This document shows positions 15,515-22,106 of a stretch of DNA of 36,763 nucleotides, one piece after another. The translations under genes were made by a program, and so were the position numbers. Origin of the DNA: an uncultured Actinomycetes bacterium (GTDB lineage: Bacteria; Actinomycetota; Acidimicrobiia; Acidimicrobiales; Microtrichaceae). The stretch's first letter is position 1. Each line of letters begins with the position of its first letter. The stretch is taken from positions 1-36,763 of the forward strand of contig CAIPVR010000115.1 in NCBI GenBank assembly GCA_903868545.1. The letters are read 5' to 3'. The notes under the pieces were generated by a model. That model saw only the letters and a list, made by a program, of their open reading frames with translations, ran no database searches and was not told where the DNA came from.

Positions 15515-16680
15515 GCCACCGCCCCTTCCGCGATGAGTCCCGCCACCCGGGACGGGTCCATACCTGCCTGCACGAGGACCTCCTCGGTGTCGGTCGCGGC
15601 ACCGTCGGGCACCTCGTACGTGCCGTCCACCGGCACCGTCCCGGCCCAGATGGGGGCGAGCTGGCGGAAGTCGCCCGCGGTGGCGTGGTGGGCGTCGGCC
15701 ACGGCACCCCGGGCGAGGTACTGCTCGTCGGCCACCGCCTCGGCCACGGAGTTGACCGGCGCCACGCACGTGTCGGCCGGACCGAGCTCGGCGACCCAGT
15801 CGTCGCGGGTGCGGGTGGCGAAGGCCGCAGCGAGGGCGGCACGGATCTCGTCCTGCACGGCGTCGTCGGTCTGCGCTGCCGCGTACTGCTCGAGGCCGAG
15901 CAGTCGGCAGAGGTTGGCCCAGAACTGGGGCTCGATCGCACCGACGCTCACGAAACGGCCGTCGGCGCACTCGTAGACGTCGTAACAGGCGTACCGGCCG
16001 GTGAGGATGTAGTGGCCCGGCCCCGGCTCGGTGCCGGTGGCGAGGTACTCGTCCGCGTAGAGGCTCATCATGGCGAGCACTCCGTCCGCGATCGACACGT
16101 CGAGGTGGCGGCCGGCACCGGTGCGCTCGCGCTCGAGCAGCGCCGCCATCACCGACATCGCCGCCTGCATGCCGCCGGCGGCGATGTCGGCCACCGTGGC
16201 GCCGGGCAGGGCCGGCCGGCCGTCGGCGCGCCGCCCGGTGCAGTCGAGGAAGCCGCCCACGCCGAGGTAGTTCACGTCGTGGCCGGCCCACGCCGACCGC
16301 GGCCCGGTCTGACCGAAGCCCGAGGTGGAGCAGTACACCAGCCGCGGGTTGCGCGCCGAGGTGGCCTCCCAGCCGATACCGAGGCGGTCGGCGACACCGG
16401 GCCGGAACGACTCGATGAGCACGTCCGCACCGTCGGCCAGGGCGAGGAACGCATCGCGGCCGCCGTCGGACTTGAGGTCGAACAGGGCACGGCGCATCCC
16501 GCGGTTGCCGGAGTAGGCGTAGTGGGGCGGGGTGATCTGCACCGCGCCGGCGCGGGGCACCGCGCCGACCTTGACCACGTCGGCGCCGTAGTCGGCGAGG
16601 ATCCGCGACGCCCGCGCCGCGGGCCCGACCGTGGCCAGGTCCAGGACGCGCACTCCCGTCAGCGCAGCTGCCACGCCCAT
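15511..16680 (-). CDS. CoA-transferase family III, alpha-methylacyl-CoA racemase-like
   Basis: 389 residues. CaiB-type opening LTGVRVLDLATVGPAARASRILADYGADVVKV. The racemase residues of the MCR structure have clear counterparts: His134 in AGHDVNYLG, Asp165 in VADIAAGGMQ and Glu in SVGAIEPQFW. This argues for an AMACR-like enzyme that flips the alpha-methyl centre of a branched acyl-CoA (2R to 2S), needed before dehydrogenation of sterol or isoprenoid side chains, rather than a true transferase. It lies between an acyl-CoA dehydrogenase and two hydratases in one unit, just where such a step is expected. The start is ATG 16680. Confidence 0.87.
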   Translation of the reverse strand: MGVAAALTGVRVLDLATVGPAARASRILADYGADVVKVGAVPRAGAVQITPPHYAYSGNRGMRRALFDLKSDGGRDAFLALADGADVLIESFRPGVADRLGIGWEATSARNPRLVYCSTSGFGQTGPRSAWAGHDVNYLGVGGFLDCTGRRADGRPALPGATVADIAAGGMQAAMSVMAALLERERTGAGRHLDVSIADGVLAMMSLYADEYLATGTEPGPGHYILTGRYACYDVYECADGRFVSVGAIEPQFWANLCRLLGLEQYAAAQTDDAVQDEIRAALAAAFATRTRDDWVAELGPADTCVAPVNSVAEAVADEQYLARGAVADAHHATAGDFRQLAPIWAGTVPVDGTYEVPDGAATDTEEVLVQAGMDPSRVAGLIAEGAVA

Positions 16681-16705
16681 GGCTCAGGCAGCCGGGCCCG
16701 CGCTG

Positions 16706-16733
16706 CGGAATGGCGCCCCTGGGCGCCGTTCCG
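16706..16733. terminator. Hairpin between dehydrogenase and racemase genes
   Basis: Arms of about 13 nt with one mismatch (CGGAATGGCGCC and GGCGCCGTTCCG) around a short loop, in the 91-bp gap between the stop of the upstream dehydrogenase and the racemase-like start. No T-tract. It could attenuate the operon, stabilise the 3' end of the first gene, or be incidental. Confidence 0.4.
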
Positions 16734-16771
16734 CCTCACGGAGCGGAGTCGGGAGGACGGAGGCGGGCACG

Positions 16772-17995
16772 TCAGAAGTTCTTGGGGAGGCCCAGCCCGC
16801 GGCGGGCGATGATGTTCTTCTGGATCTCCGAGGAACCGCCGCCGATCGTGTCGATCACGGTGTAGCGGTAGGTCGACTCGGCCCGGCCCTCCATGGGGGC
16901 GTCCTCGGTGCCCACCCGCAGCTGGGCGCCGGCACCGCCGATGTCCATGGAGGCGTTCGCCAGACGCTTGGAGAACTCCGTGGCGAAGAGCTTGTACTCC
17001 GAGGCCACCACGGTGGGCGGCTGGAACGGCTCGCCGGCCTTCGCCTTGTGCTCCACCTTCACGGCCTCGGTCACGAACTTCAGGCCCATGACGCGGGCCA
17101 CCTCGGCCTCGGTGTGCAGGTTCGCCATCTTCGATCGCACGACCGGGTCGTCCTTCACCGGTTCGCCGTCGCGCTCGGCGGTGCGGACCCAGTCGGTGAG
17201 CACGTCGAGGCGCTGCTTGATCGGGCTGTACGTGAACATGGTGAAGCGCTCGAGGTCGAGCGCCTGGGAGATGTAGACGAAGCCCTTGTTCACCTCCCCG
17301 ACCACGTACTCGTCGGGGACGAACACGTTGTCGATGAACACCTCGTTGGTGCGCTCGTCGTTGCCGATCGTCCAGAGGCCGTTGATCGTGATGCCCTCCT
17401 GGTCGAGCGGGACCAGCATGAGGGTGATGCCCATGTGCTTGTTGTCGGGATCGGTGCGGGTGCCGAGCCAGTACCACTCCGCGAAGTGCGCCGAGGTGGT
17501 CCAGGTCTTCTGGCCGTTGAGCAGCCAGCCGGTGCGGCCGTCGGAGGTGGTGTGGCGCTCCGCCTTGAGGCGCATCGACGCGGCGTCGGAGCCGGCGTTG
17601 GGCTCGGAGTAGCCGACGGCGAACTCGACGTCGTTCTCGAGGATCTTCGGCAGGAACTCCTCCTTGAGGAAGTCCGAGCCGTGGGCGATCAGCGTCTTGC
17701 CGATGATGCCCACGCCCTTGCCGATCTGCGGGCCGCCGCGGCCGGCGAGCTGCTCGTTGAGGATGTACTCGTACACGCCCTCGCCGTCCTGGCCGCCGTA
17801 CTCCTCGGGCCAGGTGATGCCGAGCCAGCCCTTGTGGCCGAGCTCCTTCATGAACGCCCGCCGCTTCGGGGTGTCGACGATCTGGGCCATGTTCTCCCGG
17901 GTGACGTCGAAGATCTCCGGGTCGTCGTGGTCGTCGAGGAAGGCCTCCACCTCCTTGGCGAACGCCTGCTGCTCCGGGGAGAACTCGAAGTCCAT
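16772..17995 (-). CDS. Acyl-CoA dehydrogenase, first gene of the acyl-CoA operon
   Basis: 407 residues. FAD-dependent acyl-CoA dehydrogenase, larger type: PEQQAFAKEVEAFLDDHDD, the substrate and FAD segment VGYSEPNAGSDAASMRLKAER, LNGQKTWTTSAHFAEWYWLGTRTD, and the C-terminal DTIGGGSSEIQKNIIARRGLGLP. The start ATG 17995 has GGGAG upstream. The perfect palindrome at 18013-18033 begins 18 bp upstream and adjoins a TAGAAT -10 candidate. It leads a five-gene unit ending in a second dehydrogenase, so an alpha-beta pair is likely. Which subunit holds the catalytic Glu was not resolved. Confidence 0.93.
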   Translation of the reverse strand: MDFEFSPEQQAFAKEVEAFLDDHDDPEIFDVTRENMAQIVDTPKRRAFMKELGHKGWLGITWPEEYGGQDGEGVYEYILNEQLAGRGGPQIGKGVGIIGKTLIAHGSDFLKEEFLPKILENDVEFAVGYSEPNAGSDAASMRLKAERHTTSDGRTGWLLNGQKTWTTSAHFAEWYWLGTRTDPDNKHMGITLMLVPLDQEGITINGLWTIGNDERTNEVFIDNVFVPDEYVVGEVNKGFVYISQALDLERFTMFTYSPIKQRLDVLTDWVRTAERDGEPVKDDPVVRSKMANLHTEAEVARVMGLKFVTEAVKVEHKAKAGEPFQPPTVVASEYKLFATEFSKRLANASMDIGGAGAQLRVGTEDAPMEGRAESTYRYTVIDTIGGGSSEIQKNIIARRGLGLPKNF

Positions 17996-18012
17996 GGTGG
18001 CTCCCGACTCGA

Positions 18013-18033
18013 AATCTGACGGACCGTCAGATT
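18013..18033. promoter_or_regulatory. Palindromic operator, copy 3 (10+1+10, perfect)
   Basis: The longest perfect copy: arms AATCTGACGG and CCGTCAGATT around a single A. It is 18 bp upstream of the first dehydrogenase gene. On the minus strand a TAGAAT hexamer (18031-18036) overlaps its upstream end, so transcription would start near the middle of the palindrome, an ideal place for repression. The TetR gene at 18069 ends 35 bp away. Confidence 0.75.
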
Positions 18034-18068
18034 CTAGACGCCGGGGGCCCTCCGGCGCCCAGCCGCCC

Positions 18069-18773
18069 TCATCCGGGCGGCTTGCGGCCGGTCACCCCCG
18101 AGTAGAGCAGCCGGGCGAGCGCCCGGCGGATCTCCCGGGTGGTGGTGCCGTAGCGCTCGATGCCGTAGTGGTGGCCCGACACCTGCGCCAGCATCGCCAC
18201 GAGCACCGACGCCGAGGCGAACGGGTCCAGGTCGGCCGGCACACGCCCGGCGGCCTTCTGGTCCTCGATCACGTCAGCGATCGCCTCGGTGAACGAGTTG
18301 AGCAGGCGGACCCGGATCTCGCGGAACCGGTGGTCGCCCTCGGTGGCGGCGAGATCGATCACGGCGAGCAGGGCCCGGTGCTCGTCCCAGAAGTCGAGGA
18401 ACGCGGAGGCGATCCGCTCGCAGGTGTCGTAGGCCGCCCGACCCGCCCACGGCCCCTCCTTCACCGGCGAGATCAGCCGCGCCCGGCCCTCCCCCACCAG
18501 CTCGTCGGCCAGCGCCTGCAGCGCCGACTCGGCATCGGGGAAGTACTGGTAGAAGGTCGCCGGCGAGGTACCCGCGGCGCGGGCGATGTCGACCACCTTC
18601 AGGTCGCGGTACGAGGTGGTGCCGAGCAGCTCGCGGGTCTGGTCGAGCAGGCGGGCCCGGGTGGCGAGGCCACGGCGGCCCGGCACGCGGCCGTCCACGG
18701 CCCGCAGGTCGGCGGGGTCGGCAGGAGGGTCCGTGGCGGCCCTGCCGGGGGCGGGATCGGCGGCTCGCGGCAT
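18069..18773 (-). CDS. TetR-family transcriptional regulator
   Basis: 234 residues. After a Pro/Ala-rich N-terminal tail of about 33 residues, the helix-turn-helix is GLATRARLLDQTRELLGTTSYRDLKVVDIARAAGTSPATFYQYFPDAESAL (about 35-85). The rest is a helical ligand domain of the KstR/acyl-CoA-binding style (FLDFWDEHRALLAVIDLAATEGD). It lies directly upstream of the acyl-CoA operon, with the perfect operator at 18013-18033 between them, so it is the best local candidate for the protein that binds the CTGACG palindromes. A TAGCCT hexamer 8 nt before its ATG suggests a leaderless mRNA. Confidence 0.9.
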   Translation of the reverse strand: MPRAADPAPGRAATDPPADPADLRAVDGRVPGRRGLATRARLLDQTRELLGTTSYRDLKVVDIARAAGTSPATFYQYFPDAESALQALADELVGEGRARLISPVKEGPWAGRAAYDTCERIASAFLDFWDEHRALLAVIDLAATEGDHRFREIRVRLLNSFTEAIADVIEDQKAAGRVPADLDPFASASVLVAMLAQVSGHHYGIERYGTTTREIRRALARLLYSGVTGRKPPG

Positions 18774-18819
18774 GGGCGCCGAGGCTAACCGCCCGTCCGT
18801 CCGGCGGGCCGATCGACCC

Positions 18820-18909
18820 GGGCGGTCCGGTCAGGCCGGGCGGTCCGGTCAGGCCGGGCGGTCCGGTGAGGCCGGGCGGTCCGGTCAGGCCGGGCGGTCC
18901 GGTCAGGCC
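18820..18909. repeat. 18-bp tandem array starting at a stop codon
   Basis: Five units of 18 bp; one carries GTGAG instead of GTCAG, the rest are identical over the core. On the minus strand it starts within the last codons of the DUF4112 gene, whose TGA is 18903-18905, and then runs through the gap toward the TetR gene. Because 18 is a multiple of three, TGA recurs in the same frame in every unit that keeps GTCAG. Same architecture as the array at 14351-14491 but unrelated in sequence. Confidence 0.88.
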
Positions 18910-19706
18910 AGGCGGCCCGCCGCCCAGTAGAGGAACCAGACGAACAGCGCGATGCCCGCGACGAACGCGAACATCGCCATCAACGCACCGACCACCAGGG
19001 TGAGCACCACCAGCCCCAGCACCGCGAGGCTCGAGCGGCGGGTGCCCCGCCGGTCGGCGAGGTCGCGCTCGATGAGGCGGACGTTGCGGTTGTTGGCCTT
19101 GTACGCCAGGTCGAACACGGCGCCGCCGAACGGGACGAGACCCACCAACCCCTCGAGACCCACGTTGAGCAGCATGCGCAGCGTGGTCGGCAGCGACACG
19201 CCGGCGCCCACCCCGGCGAACACCACCACCATCGACAGCACCACCCCGGCCGCGTCGCCGATGCCGGGCACGAAGGTCAGGATGCCGTCGAGACCCACCC
19301 GGCGGCCGTTGGTGGCGGGCACGGGGATCGAGTCGTCGAGCACCCAGGCCAGCCGCTTCACCCACTGGGGCAGTGGGCGTTCGTTGGGTTTGGGGCCGCG
19401 GCGGTGGGCGTCGCGTATGTCGCGCAGGGCCTGGGCGGCCTCGGCCTTCGCAGCCGCCATCGGCGGGAGCGACGGCACCGGCGACGCACCGGGCGACCGC
19501 ACCGGCGTCCCCGACGGCGGCGCCCAGTTGGGGGGTGGCCCGTCGGGTGCGGCCGCATCCGGGGGCGTGGACAGCTGATCCGACGGAGCGGCCGGGAGGG
19601 CCGGTGCCGCACCGGACGGCGTGCCGCTCCCACGCGGCCGCCAGTTGGGCGGCACCTCGTGGCCCTCGATCGGGCCCAGGTCGCGGACGTCGGACATCCG
19701 CACCAT
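18903..19706 (-). CDS. DUF4112 membrane protein
   Basis: 267 residues from ATG 19706 (ATG 19697 is equally possible). The first 130 residues are Pro/Ala-rich and disordered. The DUF4112 domain follows: LAWVLDDSIPVPATNGRRVGLDGILTFVPGIGDAAGVVLSM, VPFGGAVFDLAYKANNRNVRLIERDL, and two or three hydrophobic helices at the end. DUF4112 proteins are small inner-membrane proteins of unknown function. The Pro-rich cytoplasmic tail is longer than usual for the family. Stands between a luciferase-like gene upstream and a TetR gene downstream. Its upstream gap holds the second REP-like palindrome; its stop lies in the 18-bp array. Confidence 0.78.
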   Translation of the reverse strand: MVRMSDVRDLGPIEGHEVPPNWRPRGSGTPSGAAPALPAAPSDQLSTPPDAAAPDGPPPNWAPPSGTPVRSPGASPVPSLPPMAAAKAEAAQALRDIRDAHRRGPKPNERPLPQWVKRLAWVLDDSIPVPATNGRRVGLDGILTFVPGIGDAAGVVLSMVVVFAGVGAGVSLPTTLRMLLNVGLEGLVGLVPFGGAVFDLAYKANNRNVRLIERDLADRRGTRRSSLAVLGLVVLTLVVGALMAMFAFVAGIALFVWFLYWAAGRLA

Positions 19707-19742
19707 CCTGCCCGCTGCCCACCCCCTGTGGACGTCGCTCAC

Positions 19743-19802
19743 CCCCAGCTCTGTGTCGCGGACAGGCACTCATGGGTGTCGAATCGCGACACAGAGCTGG
19801 GG
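19743..19802. repeat. REP-like nested palindrome, copy 2
   Basis: Perfect 18-nt arms (CCCCAGCTCTGTGTCGCG at 19743-19760 and its complement at 19785-19802) around a 24-nt loop with GCACTCAT at loop positions 6-13 and an inner GACA/TGTC pairing. It lies after the luciferase-like gene (stop at 19829, minus) and before DUF4112. Matches copy 1 at 13102-13161 in arm length, loop length and loop octamer. Confidence 0.82.
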
Positions 19803-19828
19803 AGGGGCGGGGCGGGAGGGGGGCGTCC

Positions 19829-20689
19829 TCAGCGGATGAAGCGCTCCCCGTAGGACGCGATGAGTTCCTCGGCACGATCCACGTCGGGAGCGTTCAGCCC
19901 TGCGGCCATCCACGCCGAGGTGAGGATCGTGGTGACCCCCGCCGCCTCCAGCTCCTCCACGAGGTCGCTACTCGGCGCGGCCAGGGGCGAGGCGATGATC
20001 TCGAACGGACGGTCCGCCGTGCCCGCGTCCTCCCGGGCCTGCTGCAACGTGGCGCAGTGGGCGAGGAGCTCCGCGGGCGGGTAGTGCACGCCGAGCCAGC
20101 CGTCGCCGAGACGGGCGGCCCGGCGGAACGCCACGTCGGAGTGGCCGCCCACGTAGATCGGCACCGGGGCGGGCGGCGCCGGACGCATCTCCACCGGGTC
20201 GAAGTCGTAGAACTCGCCGTGGTGCTCCACCATGCCGCCGGCCCAGAGCGCCCGGCACACCTCCACCATCTCGTCCATCCGCTTGCCGCGGCGACGGAAC
20301 GGCTGCTCCAGCAGACCGAACTCCTCCTCCATCCACCCGGCGCCGATGCCGAGGCCGACCCGGCCACCGGACAGGTAGGCGGCCGTCCCGACCGCCTTGG
20401 CCACCACGAACGGGTTGCGCAGCGGCAGCACGTAGACGTTGGTGATGAACCGCAGCGACGTGGTCACCGACGACATCGCACCGATGGCCACCCACGGGTC
20501 CGGCCAGTCCTCGTCGGGGCTGAACAGCGGCGTGCCGTCCGGGGTGTAGGGGTACTTCGAGGACAGGTAGCTCGGGTAGACGACGTGGTCCGACACGGCG
20601 ACCGAGTCGAACCCGGCGGCCTCGCAGGCCCGCGCCAGGCGCGGCCAGTCGAGCGGCCGGGCCCCGATCATGGCCTGGCCGAACTTCAT
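19829..20689 (-). CDS. Luciferase-like (LLM class, probably F420-dependent) oxidoreductase
   Basis: 286 residues. Family blocks: LARACEAAGFDSVAVSDHVVYP, VTTSLRFITNVYVLPLRNPFVVAKAVGTAAYLSGGRVGLGIGAGWMEEEF, and PIYVGGHSDVAFRRAARLGDGW. Residue pattern fits F420-dependent enzymes such as those in actinobacterial ring and lipid degradation. ATG 20689 overlaps the stop of the CaiB-type gene upstream (ATGA), so both are one unit behind the operator at 21995-22015. The pairing of a CoA-transferase and a monooxygenase suggests a CoA-linked substrate, which is inferred only. Confidence 0.88.
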   Translation of the reverse strand: MKFGQAMIGARPLDWPRLARACEAAGFDSVAVSDHVVYPSYLSSKYPYTPDGTPLFSPDEDWPDPWVAIGAMSSVTTSLRFITNVYVLPLRNPFVVAKAVGTAAYLSGGRVGLGIGAGWMEEEFGLLEQPFRRRGKRMDEMVEVCRALWAGGMVEHHGEFYDFDPVEMRPAPPAPVPIYVGGHSDVAFRRAARLGDGWLGVHYPPAELLAHCATLQQAREDAGTADRPFEIIASPLAAPSSDLVEELEAAGVTTILTSAWMAAGLNAPDVDRAEELIASYGERFIR

Positions 20690-21951
20690 GCCCCCGTCCC
20701 GTCGGCTGCCGCGCCGAGCGCACCGGCGGCCCGCAGCGCAGCCACCTTGTCGGCGTCGTAGCCGAGCACGTCGGAGAGGATCTCGTCGGTGTGCTGGCCC
20801 GCCGTGGGCGCCGGCGTGGGGTCGGGCACCGAGCCGTCCACGAACTTCACCGGGTGGGGGATCATGTCGGCGCCGTGCGTCTCGTGGTCCATGAACCCGA
20901 GCCGGTCCTGGAACTGCGGGTCGTCCGCCAGCGTCTTCGGGGTGTTGACCGGGGCGATCGTGGTGTTCACCTTCCCTGACCACTCCACCCACTCGGCGGT
21001 GGTGCGGGTGCGGAAGATCTCGACGAGCTCGCGGCGCATCTCGGTGTTGCCGCGGGCGTGGTCGCCGTACTTGGAGCCGGGCCACTTCTCGAACATGTCC
21101 ATGCGGCCCACGCCCTCACAGAAGTTCCTCCAGAACTCCTGCTCGGACGCCATGAAGAGCACGTGGCCGTCGGCGGACTCGTACACCTGGTAGCGGACAC
21201 CGCCCTGCATTCCGGCGGTGCCGGGGGCCCGGCGCTCGTAGTCGTCGGCCTTGTTGCCGGTGACCTCGCTCTCGGGTCGCTCGTAGGCCTTCCAGGTCTC
21301 CGAGCGGAGCCAGTCCATGGCGGCCGACGCGTCGGACTGGGCGATCTCGAGGAAGCTGCCCCGGCCGGTCTCCCGGGCCCGGAACACCCCGGCGAGCACC
21401 CCGAAGGCGCCGAACAGCGGACCGGCGTGGATCCCCACCGACGCGTGCTCGGGGATGTACGGGAAGCCCTCCTCGTCGTGGGCCACGTTCACGAGGCCCG
21501 CCCACATGTCGTAGGCGATGCCGTGACTGGGGAGGTTGGCGTAGGGCCCGGTCATGCCGTAGCCGGAGATGGTGCAGAACACGATCCGGGGGTTGATCTC
21601 CACCAGGTCCTCGAAGCCGAGGCCGCGGCGGGCGAGCGCGCCGGGCCGCATCGCCTCGATCACCGCGTCGGCGTCACGGACGAGGTCCCGGAAGATCTCC
21701 TGGGCCTCCTCGGTGCGCAGGTCGAGGGTGATCGACCGCTTGCCGCGGTGGATGTGCCAGTGGAGCAACGACGAGCCCTCGATGATCGGCCACGTCATCT
21801 GGCGGATGTAGTCACCCGACGGCGGCTCCACCTTGATGACGTCCGCGCCCATGTCGGCCAGGTGGGTGCCCACGGCTCCGGGACCCAGGAGCGACACCTC
21901 GATGACGCGCAGGCCGGCGAGCGGCGCCCCCGGCGTGGATGGATCGGTCAT
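20686..21951 (-). CDS. CaiB/BaiF-type (family III) CoA-transferase
   Basis: 421 residues. LAGLRVIEVSLLGPGAVGTHLADMGADVIKVEPPSGDYIR is the standard opening; the catalytic Asp fits SHGIAYDMWAGLVN, the position of the nucleophile in FRC and CaiB. Longer than the racemase-like protein at 15511 and without its His/Asp/Glu set, so a true CoA-transferase is more likely. GGGAGGG lies before ATG 21951. It moves CoA from one acyl-CoA to another carboxylate without ATP use. The perfect 9+3+9 palindrome at 21995-22015 lies 44 bp upstream. Confidence 0.9.
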   Translation of the reverse strand: MTDPSTPGAPLAGLRVIEVSLLGPGAVGTHLADMGADVIKVEPPSGDYIRQMTWPIIEGSSLLHWHIHRGKRSITLDLRTEEAQEIFRDLVRDADAVIEAMRPGALARRGLGFEDLVEINPRIVFCTISGYGMTGPYANLPSHGIAYDMWAGLVNVAHDEEGFPYIPEHASVGIHAGPLFGAFGVLAGVFRARETGRGSFLEIAQSDASAAMDWLRSETWKAYERPESEVTGNKADDYERRAPGTAGMQGGVRYQVYESADGHVLFMASEQEFWRNFCEGVGRMDMFEKWPGSKYGDHARGNTEMRRELVEIFRTRTTAEWVEWSGKVNTTIAPVNTPKTLADDPQFQDRLGFMDHETHGADMIPHPVKFVDGSVPDPTPAPTAGQHTDEILSDVLGYDADKVAALRAAGALGAAADGTGA

Positions 21952-21994
21952 CGGCCCTCCCGGACGCGAGTCGGCCCCCGGTGACGGGGCGCAC

Positions 21995-22015
21995 TATCTG
22001 ACGGGTCGTCAGATA
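21995..22015. promoter_or_regulatory. Palindromic operator, copy 4 (9+3+9, perfect)
   Basis: Arms TATCTGACG and CGTCAGATA around GGT, 44 bp upstream of the CaiB-type gene. A TAGTAT hexamer (22013-22018, minus strand) overlaps the upstream arm just as TAGAAT does at 18013, so both promoters have the same layout of -10 and operator. Confidence 0.72.
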
Positions 22016-22051
22016 CTACGCACCGTTCCCGGGGGCCTCCACGCCGGTCAG

Positions 22052-22082
22052 CAGGGCCCCGGGAGGGAGGAGCGGGGCCCTG
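22052..22082. terminator. Strong hairpin after the Thr-linker lipoprotein gene
   Basis: Perfect 10-bp arms CAGGGCCCCG and CGGGGCCCTG around an 11-nt loop, about 25 bases past the stop of the lipoprotein gene (22107, minus) and upstream of operator copy 4. It would separate that gene from the CoA-transferase unit. No T-tract. Confidence 0.6.
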
Positions 22083-22106
22083 CGTCGGCGGCGTGCGCCG
22101 CTCCGC

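Noticed and set aside
18274-19875. A 533-residue frame with collagen-like GPPGLT repeats
   Set aside because: The repeats come from the non-coding 18-bp tandem array and the frame crosses the TetR and DUF4112 genes out of frame.
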